This document shows positions 1-7,920 of a stretch of DNA of 64,000 bases, one piece after another (positions within the stretch are counted from its first letter, which is position 1; each line of letters begins with the position of its first letter). The DNA is from Yersinia massiliensis (GTDB lineage: Bacteria > Pseudomonadota > Gammaproteobacteria > Enterobacterales > Enterobacteriaceae). Made by a program: the position numbers and the translations under genes. The notes beneath the pieces are model-generated. The model did not search any database and was not told the origin of the DNA. It saw only the letters and a program-made list of their open reading frames with translations. The DNA lies in assembly GCF_003048255.1 (NCBI RefSeq), contig NZ_CP028487.1, positions 4,340,001 through 4,404,000 of the forward strand. Reading direction: 5' to 3'.

Positions 1-342
1 GACGCGGGTGCCAGCTGGGATCAGCACATCGATAACAAGAGTCTCATCCACGGAGAACTGGAGCGGGATGGAGGCAGGCTGCGCAGCCAGACGGTACACA
101 CCGACCAGTTCACCGAGGTAGTCAATCATCGGCTCACGGGCAAAGGCGACCAAATTCTGTTTGGCCGCTTCCTGCGCTGCCACCCTGACCAGCATTTCGC
201 GGTATGCCCATAGGTCAATCAGCAACCGCTCGGCCTGAGCGGGATACACCGTTTTTCCGGTTGCGGCTTCGTACTGCGCAATCATTTCAGCCGTGATTTT
301 ATCGGCGTCGCGTTCAATAAAGTCGGGTTCTGTCAGCGCCAT
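1..342 (-). CDS. Baseplate protein J, N-terminal part (runs off the window)
   Basis: The first 114 residues are visible, starting MALTEPDFIERDADKI; the rest lies left of position 1. Family knowledge: P2 gpJ-like proteins form the edge of the contractile tail baseplate. The start is the ATG at 342, which overlaps the end of the upstream W gene by 10 bases, a normal P2 tail arrangement. The order V, W, J (with an insertion between V and W) supports the call. It is the last gene of the leftward late operon in the window; genes for I, tail fibre and fibre assembly would be expected next. The call rests on the N-terminal sequence and context only. Confidence 0.82.
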   Translation of the reverse strand, partial: MALTEPDFIERDADKITAEMIAQYEAATGKTVYPAQAERLLIDLWAYREMLVRVAAQEAAKQNLVAFAREPMIDYLGELVGVYRLAAQPASIPLQFSVDETLVIDVLIPAGTRV

Positions 343-680
343 AGCAGCTCCTGAGTCCGGGTCTGTCCGTCTGAGCCTTTCCAGCTCACCCGGAGCGTAA
401 GATGTTCGCCGTCAACGGCGGGTTTAACCGACATAAGCTGGCAGCGAGGCTCCCAGCGCCGAATGGCATCGACGGACTCTCGCACCACATGTGGGATAGC
501 CCGGTCGATGGGCCAGTCGATATAAAGTTGCAGATTACTGCCGAACTCCGGGCGATGCGGGTTGCTGCCACGAGGTGTTCGCAGGATGATTTGGATGGCC
601 TGCCAGATATCATCCAGCCCCTGGACGATTTCGCCGGGGGCCTGCAGGGCCGGTTGCCAGAATACGGAGGTTGTTTTCAT
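333..680 (-). CDS. Baseplate wedge protein W (GPW/gp25 family)
   Basis: About 115 residues from the ATG at 680 (MKTTSVFWQPALQAPGE). The segment with RTPRGSNPHRPEFG, then a Pro/Ile-rich stretch and a C-terminal beta region, is typical of the GPW/gp25 baseplate wedge family, which has lysozyme-like ancestry but is structural in P2 and T4. An in-frame GTG at 710 would add 10 residues. Neither start has an obvious Shine-Dalgarno at normal spacing, and a perfect hairpin (681-698) sits directly against the ATG. In P2 this gene follows V directly; here a foreign gene separates them and W has acquired its own promoter-like upstream motif. Confidence 0.85.
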   Translation of the reverse strand: MKTTSVFWQPALQAPGEIVQGLDDIWQAIQIILRTPRGSNPHRPEFGSNLQLYIDWPIDRAIPHVVRESVDAIRRWEPRCQLMSVKPAVDGEHLTLRVSWKGSDGQTRTQELLWR

Positions 681-698
681 AGGGGCAGTATTGCCCCT
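681..698 (-). promoter_or_regulatory. Hairpin touching the W start codon
   Basis: A perfect 7-bp inverted repeat, AGGGGCA and TGCCCCT with a 4-base loop, ends immediately before the W ATG. The left arm contains AGGGG, the only Shine-Dalgarno-like string upstream of that ATG, so in the mRNA the ribosome site would be folded away. There is no following T-run, so it does not look like an intrinsic terminator. A translational control role is inference. Confidence 0.4.
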
Positions 699-702
699 GC
701 GC

Positions 703-729
703 GGGAACACCGATATTAAAGGATTTTAA
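703..729 (-). promoter_or_regulatory. Late-promoter-like motif before W
   Basis: On the minus strand this segment reads TTAAAATCC then TTTAATATCGGTG. It closely matches the gap before the tail chaperone gene at 7585-7610 (TTAATCCCC then TTTAATATCTGTC). TAATAT could be a -10 box. The location directly after the inserted nuclease gene would let W and J be transcribed independently. The -35 region is not convincing, as expected for an activator-dependent Mu-type late promoter. Confidence 0.4.
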
Positions 730-756
730 TAAGAGATTATTATGGTTTAGATCGAA

Positions 757-1632
757 CTAGAGCACGAATACTTTGACAATTAATTCTCCATCCTTAGAGG
801 CTCTTTTACCTTCAAGGTCTGACTTAAGCCCTTCAGAATTTGTAATGAGCTGGTTCGGATCGTAAATGACACACCAGAGGTCTTTGCAGTCCATATGTCG
901 CCGATAATGCTCAATATCGATAATGAGTTCGTCACCTATTTTCTTTGCATGACTACGATCTCGAACAATTTTTGTCTCCAGAACTAATTTATGCGCAGGT
1001 AACAAAAAATCCATACGGGTGCTAGATCCTGCATAGCTTGGTGTAAATTCTTCGGGGCGAATGTCCTGAACCCATGGTCTGAGCAACACATGAAGAAGAT
1101 CTTGCACATCATATTCATTACTAAAAGATAGTGATTGGCTCCCTTTCCTTCTGTGAGTAAGGGGATGCATTGCGCGTTGTAGTCCTTTAACTAACCGTTC
1201 TAGCAAGATCTCGACTTTTTCTGGCATCACCGGTTGTTGATAAGTGGTTATTGTATCGGCGTAATTCATGCTATTTGGGTGTATATGACCTTGAGGAAGC
1301 ACGCGACCAAAGCGGTAATACCTCAGACCATTCTCTTCAAGTACTGCTTCAATTTTTTCCCGTTTTTCCTTCCATTCCAGATATTCGGGGCTTCCATTTT
1401 TTGGAGGAAGATCCATAAACTCCTCAATGACCCCGCCGAGCACAGACAAACTATCTGTCTCTGGATCTTGACCCGCTAGGTATAACCAGTCCTTCCATTT
1501 TGTACTATGAGAGCCAGCAGGTGGCTCTCCCGGTGCCCCTGAAGATAGAAATAATGAATCTAAAGCTGCATGAGACCCAGTGTTCGCGATGACATCGCCG
1601 ACAACTTTGCATAAGGATCTTGATAACCGCAT
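757..1632 (-). CDS. Predicted PD-(D/E)xK nuclease, DpnII/MboI-like (prophage cargo)
   Basis: 291 residues from the ATG at 1632, which has GGGGA at good spacing; an in-frame ATG at 1674 is less likely. The C-terminal half holds EYDVQDLLHVLL (about 173-184), then RMDFLLP, then KLVLETKIVRD, giving D208 and E219-x-K221. This is the PD-(D/E)xK core pattern of DpnII/MboI-like restriction endonuclease domains, often found in standalone defence genes. The N-terminal 140 residues are not recognised. It interrupts the V-W tail gene pair, has gaps on both sides and is visibly richer in A/T than the flanking tail genes, so it looks like a moron acquired by transfer. No partner methylase is adjacent. Substrate and role (anti-phage or other) are unknown. 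Confidence 0.7.
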   Translation of the reverse strand: MRLSRSLCKVVGDVIANTGSHAALDSLFLSSGAPGEPPAGSHSTKWKDWLYLAGQDPETDSLSVLGGVIEEFMDLPPKNGSPEYLEWKEKREKIEAVLEENGLRYYRFGRVLPQGHIHPNSMNYADTITTYQQPVMPEKVEILLERLVKGLQRAMHPLTHRRKGSQSLSFSNEYDVQDLLHVLLRPWVQDIRPEEFTPSYAGSSTRMDFLLPAHKLVLETKIVRDRSHAKKIGDELIIDIEHYRRHMDCKDLWCVIYDPNQLITNSEGLKSDLEGKRASKDGELIVKVFVL

Positions 1633-1712
1633 GTTAGTCCCCGTTAAATTGGTGATAGTGCAAAATTCTATCATATTAACGGGCTTTAAAATGGTGTTCG
1701 GTATTTGCTTAA

Positions 1713-2309
1713 TCAGTGGGAATGGTGGTTGGAGTTATCGCCGTCTGACAACATGCTGCCAGTTGAGTGGGCGTTCCCGATAATCTCGACGTTGCCCTTA
1801 ATTGTCGCGGCAGCACCTTTGCCGCCAGAGCCTGCCATGCCACCCTCATAAGTCAGTTTACCCCTGACCAGCATGTCACCGGTCACTTCGGTCTGAGGTG
1901 CATCAATCGTAGCTTTTTGCGTTTTCACCATCACGTCAGCGCTACATTCGATCACCATGTGTTCGATGCCCCCCCGGATAGTGAGGGTGTGCGAAGCGCG
2001 GTTATAGCTGAACTCAGCCTCGTCGCTGAATTTGGTACCTCGCACGTTCTTGTCGCTGAACGGTGGTTTATCGACGTCTGAATAGACTGCACCAAGAATA
2101 ACACCATCCTCCCCATTTTCATCCAGCAGCACTTTGACCTGCTCTCCCACATCTGGGAGCCAGTAGTCTTTGTTGTTCTGCGTGTTGCGCTGAAGGACGT
2201 CAAGCCAGTTGGTCCGCATATTGTCGCACTCCGGCAACCGTACGCGGGCTTTCACTCCATCAACATCGACAGCACTGACTGTTCCGGTCTGGAGGGTAAC
2301 ACCTGTCAT
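1713..2309 (-). CDS. Baseplate assembly/tail spike protein V
   Basis: 198 residues. The N-terminal 80 residues form the OB-fold-like gpV domain (DYWLPDVGEQVKVLLDENG, GVILGAVYS). A beta-rich stem follows, and the protein ends in NHHSH, the HxH motif that in P2 gpV and relatives binds iron at the membrane-piercing spike tip. The end is intact although a nuclease gene has inserted 80 bases downstream. The start overlaps the D gene by 4 bases. P2-type tail. Confidence 0.9.
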   Translation of the reverse strand: MTGVTLQTGTVSAVDVDGVKARVRLPECDNMRTNWLDVLQRNTQNNKDYWLPDVGEQVKVLLDENGEDGVILGAVYSDVDKPPFSDKNVRGTKFSDEAEFSYNRASHTLTIRGGIEHMVIECSADVMVKTQKATIDAPQTEVTGDMLVRGKLTYEGGMAGSGGKGAAATIKGNVEIIGNAHSTGSMLSDGDNSNHHSH

Positions 2310-3478
2310 TTTTTCTTCTCCTTTATTACCGTTGAGGTGCTGCCGTCCGGTTTGTAGACGGTGAGCGTCTGGGTCTTGCCGGACTTGTTGCCTTTTTTCG
2401 CCTTGCCCTGAGTCACTGGCCCCCGTGCCACATCCAGTTCCGTCACATAACCACCGTTGCGGTCAAACGCATGGCGGGCCGTGGTTATCAGCCATGGCCC
2501 GGATAACTGACCAAAATCCACCAGTTCAATTTTATTGCCCGCCGTCAGTTGGGGCGACCCCATCAGCGTCAGGGAGCCGTTCTGCTGATATTCGTTATGG
2601 CTGGCCAGCGCAGAGTCCGCCTTGATTTTTGCGCTATCAGTGTCGCTGACGCGGCTGTTGACCTTCAGTGAGTCGGCGCTCGTGACCTTGCCACCTTTGG
2701 TCTGTTTATCGCTTTCACTGGTGCCGCCGTCAGCCTCATAGACGATCAACTTTTTACTGCTGCTTTTCTGGTGTTTCACTTTCGCAGACTTGTAGACCCG
2801 GTTGATGGTGTCGCGCAGGGAAAAGCGGGCGACATCCTGCGGTTTCAGTTGCTTAACGGGCTCCTGTCCACGAAGCGTGGCCAGATGGGAGAAAATCAGC
2901 TGGTCACTGACGACCTTCACCGCATAGCCATACTCGCTGGCTAACCGTCGCAGGAAACCGACATCCGTTTCGGCATATTGCGTCACCCGGTCAATTTTGA
3001 TGGATTCAATGCTGCCAACCAGCTTCAACTGATGCTTTTTGGCGATACGCCCAGCAATGGCTGCCAGCGTGGTGTTCTCAAAGCCGCGACTGGATTTAGT
3101 CCGTAAGGCGTTGTTAACCGATGTGGCCACGCCCCGGATAGCGACAACGGACGCGGGCGAACTCACTTCGATCTCGTCTATCGAGAACGTACCGCAGGAC
3201 AGCAGTTTCTCGCCCTGATAGCCCATCTTTAGCGTCAACGTGTCACCCTTGCCCGGATACCACTTATCCAGCCACCGACCATCGGTGTCGTCCAGCTCAA
3301 CCTCAATGGTGTCGGACTCGCTTTTGATGTTGTCGCTGTAGGTCACGCGGGTGACATAAGGTGCGATATCGTTAGTGATATTCTTCTGCAGATACCACAG
3401 GGTGAACACCGGACTAAGAACGTCACTGACGCCAGTCAACGCTGACGCAGCCTGTGTGATGCTGTTTACCTCAGCCAT
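2306..3478 (-). CDS. Tail hub protein D (phage late control D family)
   Basis: 390 residues. The N-terminus (about 15-110) matches the P2 gpD/T4 gp27-like hub fold with SDNIKSESDTIEVELDD and LKMGYQGE. FLRRLASEYGYAVKVVSDQL lies near the middle and GPWLITTARHAFDRNGGYVTELD near the end. The hub connects tail tube and spike. The C-terminal 30 residues are basic and low-complexity. The family name late control is historical and no regulatory role should be inferred. It overlaps X by 13 bases and V by 4, so these genes are translationally coupled. Confidence 0.9.
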   Translation of the reverse strand: MAEVNSITQAASALTGVSDVLSPVFTLWYLQKNITNDIAPYVTRVTYSDNIKSESDTIEVELDDTDGRWLDKWYPGKGDTLTLKMGYQGEKLLSCGTFSIDEIEVSSPASVVAIRGVATSVNNALRTKSSRGFENTTLAAIAGRIAKKHQLKLVGSIESIKIDRVTQYAETDVGFLRRLASEYGYAVKVVSDQLIFSHLATLRGQEPVKQLKPQDVARFSLRDTINRVYKSAKVKHQKSSSKKLIVYEADGGTSESDKQTKGGKVTSADSLKVNSRVSDTDSAKIKADSALASHNEYQQNGSLTLMGSPQLTAGNKIELVDFGQLSGPWLITTARHAFDRNGGYVTELDVARGPVTQGKAKKGNKSGKTQTLTVYKPDGSTSTVIKEKKK

Positions 3479-3681
3479 GGAGCAATATCCTCTTCTGTAC
3501 TGGCATCGGTGGCCTCGATAACAGGGATCAGTAACAATAGCCCGGAGGGGAGCACCGGCGTGATGGCCACATGCGGATTAGCGGCGATAATCCGGGGATA
3601 CCCCAGTGGGTCGCCATAGTACTGCCATGCCAAAGAATCCCAGCGCTCCCCGTCACGGGTGATATGTTCAAGAAACATCAC
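3466..3681 (-). CDS. Tail protein X (LysM-like)
   Basis: 71 residues with the signature DGERWDSLAWQYYGDPLGYPRIIAANP, the P2 gpX pattern related to LysM folds. It is placed between U and D exactly as in P2 and overlaps both neighbours by a few bases. In P2-type tails it is needed for tail completion. A second Met immediately follows the first; either could start the protein. Confidence 0.9.
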   Translation of the reverse strand: MMFLEHITRDGERWDSLAWQYYGDPLGYPRIIAANPHVAITPVLPSGLLLLIPVIEATDASTEEDIAPWLR

Positions 3682-4562
3682 ACACTCCTTGCCAGAATTT
3701 TAGCTGCCATGGTGCTTAATCCCGGCGACATGCGGGTGAAGGTGGTACTGGCTGAATTCAGCTGACCGGAGACGGCATCAAGCGCCGCTGCGATGTTGCT
3801 GCCGTCAACGCCGTTCAGTGAGGACTGCGCCTGCTGCACATACGTGGCCGCATCACTGGTGGCTCTGGCCAGACTGATAGCGTCGGGCATGGATTCAGAG
3901 AGCGCATTAAATGCCGGAACACTTTGACCTAACGCCCCGGATACGTTGCCCAGTCCACTCATCAGCCCTGGCACGCGGGTCAGCGCGACGGCGGGGTTAT
4001 CCTTCATCTTCTGCGCCACCCGAACAGCACTAATGGTGCTCTGGAGAACAGACTGCGCCTGTTTGGCATAATTGACGCCGTCGCGAACATACTGAGCCAC
4101 GCCGGAAGGTGAAGGAACGGCACCAGAGACCGCCCCGATACCAGGAACCTGCGCGCGTATTGCCGGTGGCTGCAGCGGGTTCTTAGGGTCGCCGATGTAC
4201 TCCCGCAGCGACGCGGTGGCGTTGACGGCCAACACGTTTCCGGTACTGTCGGTTTGTTCACTGGTTGCGGTCACGTCGGTAATGACGAACCAGCCGCGAT
4301 AGTCGCCATTGCCGAAGACCAGCGCCAGCGCCTGATGGGCTTTCATCGCCGTTCGCAGACGTGCCAGCTCCACATCGGGTACACAATAATGCTGATGGAA
4401 GACCAGACTGATCTGGATTTCGTCCAACTTATCGCCAACGAACTGCAAGCCGGGCTTTCCTTCGATGCGGGCATGTTCGGCATAATCGACACCGAATGTA
4501 GCCTCGAAGCCGTCCCAGTAGGTAATCAGCTCAAACTCAATATCACCCAGTACCGCAAACAT
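3678..4562 (-). CDS. Tail protein U (P2 gpU family) with long C-terminal extension
   Basis: 294 residues. The first 130 (FAVLGDIEFELITYWDGFE, then LQFVGDKLDEIQISLVFHQHYC and GWFVITDV) match the P2 gpU tail terminator/baseplate-associated family. The remaining 160 residues are Ala/Ser-rich, predicted mostly helical, and not part of the basic U domain. The start overlaps the tape measure stop by one base. Longer U proteins of this kind occur in several prophages. The role of the tail half is unknown. Confidence 0.85.
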   Translation of the reverse strand: MFAVLGDIEFELITYWDGFEATFGVDYAEHARIEGKPGLQFVGDKLDEIQISLVFHQHYCVPDVELARLRTAMKAHQALALVFGNGDYRGWFVITDVTATSEQTDSTGNVLAVNATASLREYIGDPKNPLQPPAIRAQVPGIGAVSGAVPSPSGVAQYVRDGVNYAKQAQSVLQSTISAVRVAQKMKDNPAVALTRVPGLMSGLGNVSGALGQSVPAFNALSESMPDAISLARATSDAATYVQQAQSSLNGVDGSNIAAALDAVSGQLNSASTTFTRMSPGLSTMAAKILARSV

Positions 4563-7024
4563 TATTCGTACCTCCGACGTTGCTTCTGAGCCAACAGGCG
4601 CTCCAGCATTTTCTCTAGCTCATGCAGGCTCATATTCAGTGCACCGGTCAGCCCAGCAGGTGCGGCAATCTCTTTGCCACTGAGGTAAAACTGGGGATTA
4701 AAGCTGACTTGAATACCACCAGAGGTTCCGCCAGCGGTAGCTGCTCCACGCCCAGAATAACCCGCAGCCATAATTTCTGGTGACGGAAGCCGAGGAACGT
4801 CGGGGATCATTTCGGTGGCCAGGCGCTGACCCGCCAGTGCGGCCAGTGGTGTGGTACGTTGTAGGCCGATAGCAGCCCCCTGCGCGATATTGTCACCGAA
4901 GTCCATAAACACGCGACTCGGCGAATGAATGCCCAGTTTTTCCTTGAACCAGCCACCGACGTTGTCGCCGAGGTCAGTAACGGTAGATTTAACGTCGTTC
5001 CATTTATTTTTGATACCGTTTACCAGACCGTCAATAAGATGGCCACCGAAGGTAGTGAATTGCGCAGGCAAATCAATGCCTAGGTATTTCAGCGCACCAG
5101 CAAAGGCTTTATACAGCAGCCCAACCGGCGACCAGTTGAGTAACAGTTTACCTATCCCTACGATGCCACCATTAAAGGCCGTTTTAATGTCAGCCCAGCG
5201 CTGTTTGAACCAACTGCTGACAGCCCCCCAGTTACGATAAATAAGGTAAGCCGCAGCCGCGACGGCGGTGATAGCCAGGCCGATGGGATTCATCAGCAGT
5301 GCCCGGCCAATCCAGAGAACGGCACGCCCGGCGATCATAATGCCGCGAACCAGCCCCCCAGCTAGCACGCCGCCAAGGGTTCTGGCTCCTTTGGCAGCAG
5401 CACTGAAGCCGGTCACCAGCCAGCGGAGCTTGCCGCCTTCCCCCAGCGCGAGCGATAGCCGCAACCAGTTGGCCCGAAGGAGCACGGCGTTTTTCCAGAC
5501 ATTAACGAAAGGTGAGATAAGAAGATTCAGTCCGAGCTTGAGGCCGATGGTTGCCATCTTGAACGCAAGTAATGCACCGATTACCTGAATCGTACCGCTC
5601 ACGAGTTGCGGATTAGCCGCGATCCATTTTCCAGCGCTGTTCATTAATGGGATGAACGTTTCCCCTAACTGGATCAACGCTGGGCGTAATGATTCACCGA
5701 TGCTAATAGCCGAGTCGTTAAAGCCAATCAGCGTTCTGCGCCAGCGCCCTTCGAGCGTATCATTTTGTTTCGCAGCATCCTTGTCCAGCGTAGACATTGC
5801 AGAAGGAGTATTCATTTCCTGCTTATTAGACTGGTATTTATCCCAACCCTGACGCATCGACAGCAGATGGTTGACGGTCTGAATATCGGTGAAGACTTCC
5901 GCCAGTCCGAAGGACTCCATCAGCTTTTGCTGACCTTCCTGATCGCCTCTTGAGCCTGCAGCTTTCCATTGCTGTACGAATGCCTTGCCTTTACCGTCGA
6001 TAAATCGGTTGGCAATCATCAGTGAGGCTTCATATTGAGAGAGGCCCTGGGCTACATAATTTTGCATTGACCCCTGGTAATCCACGCCAGCCTTAGCGTA
6101 TTTCTGTGTTGTATCTCCGCGTCCCATTGCCGCCAGCCAGTTGGACATATTGGTGACAGCTTCTTCCGCTGAGCCGCTGCCTTTACCCACTTCCAGACTG
6201 GCGACAATCTGGGTTATGGCGTCTTTACCGTAAATTCCACGTGCAGCGAAGGCTTTGGCCATACCGGGTAACGCTTTCGCCATATCCTTGAGTTCAAACG
6301 AGCCGAGTTTAGCCCCGGTTGCCGCAATCCCAAACGCCTGCTCCAGCTCTTTCGCATCGGTAATTTTCAGCGCATCGCTGAAGGCATAGGTCATTTTGGC
6401 GAGGTCGGTCATATCCGCCTTGGTAGCCGTGGCCGCTTTACCGAGCATCCCGGCAAAGGTCGCTGCCTGTTCTGGATTCATGCCATCGGCAACCAGTTGA
6501 CCCACGCCCCCCAGCAGGGATTCCTGGAGCTGATTGACCTGCAGGGATGCCCGACGAATGGCTGTACCGATGGCCTGTTCCTGCCTTGAATCCAGATCAC
6601 CGGTGACACCGATATCTCGTAACTGAGACTCGAATGACGAATATTGTTTGACTGAGTTCATGACCGGTGCGCCCAGCGTTCGGGCGATGCCGTAAGTCTC
6701 TGCCCCCTGACCATAGAGCGCCATACGGTTGGATTTCAGTGCATCACTGGTGGCCGATACCGCCGACAGGCGGCGCTGCTGGCGTTCAATCTGCTCCATT
6801 GTGCGACTCACGCGCAGCAGATCGCTGTTGAGGCGTTGCATCCGGGAAGAACCCAACTGGCCATAGCGTTCTGTTGCACGGGTTAAGGCGTTCTGACGCT
6901 CCTGAAGGCGGCGTGACGTATCACCGAGAGAGTCAAGGGCGCGTCGGGTACCGCTGACGGCGGAGCGAAAGCTGCTCCCGACAATGCCGCCAATGATGAC
7001 GCCGACTGAAAACTCACTGGCCAC
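4562..7024 (-). CDS. Tail tape measure protein
   Basis: 820 residues, the longest prophage gene, located after the tail chaperones as in all long-tailed phages. The N-terminal 90 residues are coiled-coil-like (RRLQERQNALTRATERYG). A TP901-type minor tail domain follows (about 100-400, with GVTGDLDSRQEQAIGTAIRR). A Gly/Ala-rich hydrophobic region at about 520-640 is likely the segment released into the host envelope. Its length should set tail length. The reading frame is uninterrupted. Confidence 0.93.
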   Translation of the reverse strand: MASEFSVGVIIGGIVGSSFRSAVSGTRRALDSLGDTSRRLQERQNALTRATERYGQLGSSRMQRLNSDLLRVSRTMEQIERQQRRLSAVSATSDALKSNRMALYGQGAETYGIARTLGAPVMNSVKQYSSFESQLRDIGVTGDLDSRQEQAIGTAIRRASLQVNQLQESLLGGVGQLVADGMNPEQAATFAGMLGKAATATKADMTDLAKMTYAFSDALKITDAKELEQAFGIAATGAKLGSFELKDMAKALPGMAKAFAARGIYGKDAITQIVASLEVGKGSGSAEEAVTNMSNWLAAMGRGDTTQKYAKAGVDYQGSMQNYVAQGLSQYEASLMIANRFIDGKGKAFVQQWKAAGSRGDQEGQQKLMESFGLAEVFTDIQTVNHLLSMRQGWDKYQSNKQEMNTPSAMSTLDKDAAKQNDTLEGRWRRTLIGFNDSAISIGESLRPALIQLGETFIPLMNSAGKWIAANPQLVSGTIQVIGALLAFKMATIGLKLGLNLLISPFVNVWKNAVLLRANWLRLSLALGEGGKLRWLVTGFSAAAKGARTLGGVLAGGLVRGIMIAGRAVLWIGRALLMNPIGLAITAVAAAAYLIYRNWGAVSSWFKQRWADIKTAFNGGIVGIGKLLLNWSPVGLLYKAFAGALKYLGIDLPAQFTTFGGHLIDGLVNGIKNKWNDVKSTVTDLGDNVGGWFKEKLGIHSPSRVFMDFGDNIAQGAAIGLQRTTPLAALAGQRLATEMIPDVPRLPSPEIMAAGYSGRGAATAGGTSGGIQVSFNPQFYLSGKEIAAPAGLTGALNMSLHELEKMLERLLAQKQRRRYE

Positions 7025-7082
7025 GGTAGTTATCCTCTGAAAGCAAAAAGACAGGAGGGAAATGGTGGGGAACCATAAAGAA

Positions 7083-7101
7083 CAGCCGCGAAGTGCGGCT
7101 G
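7083..7101 (-). terminator. Hairpin between GpE-like frame and tape measure
   Basis: CAGCCGC and GCGGCTG with a 5-base loop, followed on the minus strand by TTCTTTATGG. The stem is strong but the T-run is short, so it may be a weak terminator or attenuator that lowers tape measure expression. Confidence 0.4.
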
Positions 7102-7116
7102 CTCGGGGCTGAAGAA

Positions 7117-7243
7117 CTACTGGTTGTCGCCGTACTCGCTCTTGATTTGCTCTTCAGCCTGATCCAGCCACATTTCCAGATCGTCAGTATCGAGGGCATC
7201 AATCTCCCCCGGCTGAAACCTAAACCACCTCGCCAGTAGCCCC
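7117..7243 (-). CDS. GpE-like tail chaperone extension, likely made by ribosomal frameshift
   Basis: A 36-residue frame beginning WFRFQPGEIDALDTDDLEMW and ending at the stop 7117-7119 matches the P2 GpE family (pattern W-R/F-F then acidic helix, E-M-W-L-D-Q). It has no start codon of its own in the right place. It lies in the +1 (or -2) frame relative to the upstream chaperone gene and overlaps its end. Family knowledge: P2 and Mu make a fused chaperone by programmed frameshift here. The run GGGG at 7240-7243 lets glycyl-tRNA re-pair perfectly after a +1 slip, giving A-G-L-L-A-R-W-F-R-F. The mechanism is inferred. Confidence 0.7.
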
Positions 7244-7540
7244 TGCGCCTGCATCAGCGTCTTCGTTGCTCTTGCCCAGCCCAGTGACTTGCTGAAATCG
7301 TTTTTGTAGATCCAGATAATCCGCTAAATCCATATTATCCAGGTCTTCAGGAAGCAGACCGGTGCTGCGGGAGATCAGCGGTTCATCCCAGTCATTTGGG
7401 TCTTTGTGGACTTTTTTAACCTGCTTGAGGTCTTTAACCGTCAGGCGTTTAAGGGTGAGCTGGGGGATTGATTCACCAGCCGCTGTGGTGAAAGGATATT
7501 TCAGAATAAAGAGTTCGGCTTCAGATTTGGTTTGTGACAT
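7220..7540 (-). CDS. Tail assembly chaperone (Mu gp41-like)
   Basis: 106 residues. The sequence AELFILKYPFTTAAGESIPQ then LTLKRLTVKDLKQVKKV is typical of the phage tail assembly chaperone family represented by Mu gp41. It directs tape measure folding before tube polymerisation. The C-terminus becomes acidic and Gly/Ala-rich just where the frame overlaps the GpE-like extension. A good ribosome site (AGGAG) lies 9 bases before the ATG. It is the first gene after a terminator and a late-promoter-like motif, so it may start a tail sub-operon. Confidence 0.85.
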   Translation of the reverse strand: MSQTKSEAELFILKYPFTTAAGESIPQLTLKRLTVKDLKQVKKVHKDPNDWDEPLISRSTGLLPEDLDNMDLADYLDLQKRFQQVTGLGKSNEDADAGAGATGEVV

Positions 7541-7584
7541 GTTCGTGCTCCTGTGTAAGTTCAGAGCAGTATGTCCGTTAGGGA

Positions 7585-7610
7585 GGGCGACAGATATTAA
7601 AGGGGATTAA
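7585..7610 (-). promoter_or_regulatory. Late-promoter-like motif before the tail chaperone
   Basis: The minus strand reads TTAATCCCC then TTTAATATCTGTCGCCC just downstream of a strong terminator. It shares about 20 positions with the motif before W and the CTGTC element found before the holin and protease genes. It would give a separate promoter for tape measure and baseplate genes, similar in logic to the P promoter of Mu. Confidence 0.45.
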
Positions 7611-7616
7611 GAAGAA

Positions 7617-7632
7617 AGGGGCCGAAGCCCCT
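7617..7632 (-). terminator. Intrinsic terminator after the 93-residue gene
   Basis: Stem AGGGGC/GCCCCT around a TTCG loop, followed by TTTCTTCTT on the minus strand: a classic UUCG-loop terminator. It sits just after the stop at 7639 and before the next promoter-like motif. Confidence 0.75.
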
Positions 7633-7638
7633 GTGATA

Positions 7639-7920
7639 TCAGTGAGTGCGAAACCCCTTGCAGTTGCGCAGGAACGCAATGAGTAGCGCTTTTCCTTCGG
7701 CCTTACCGATGCCAGTGAACCAGTGGTCGGGTGGCGTCCAGGCTTCAATCAAATCAGCCAGTTTGCGGGCCTTTGAACGGGTACAGTTAATCGGATCATT
7801 GGTTTTACGGGTATTAAAAAGGTTTTCAACCCCCGGAATATCCAGAATGGTGAACCAGGTACCATTTCCCATGCCGATAGAACCGCAGTGACCGCCTTTG
7901 TCTTCAATCTCAACGGTCAT
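7639..7920 (-). CDS. Hypothetical protein in tail region
   Basis: 93 residues, not recognised. It is a soluble small protein with GGHCGSIGMGNGTWFTILDIPG near the start and two further Cys (INCTRSKAR, LRNCKGF). It overlaps the preceding Gp49-like gene by 11 bases, so the pair is probably coupled. The two genes form a small insertion between tail tube and tail chaperone, where P2 has none. A terminator follows directly. It may be a cargo gene with no structural role. Confidence 0.6.
   Translation of the reverse strand: MTVEIEDKGGHCGSIGMGNGTWFTILDIPGVENLFNTRKTNDPINCTRSKARKLADLIEAWTPPDHWFTGIGKAEGKALLIAFLRNCKGFRTH

Noticed and set aside
7014..7202. Minus-strand frame between tape measure and tail chaperone
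   Set aside because: Low-complexity Ser/Thr/Arg sequence in the wrong frame; the GpE-like frame in the same place explains the DNA.
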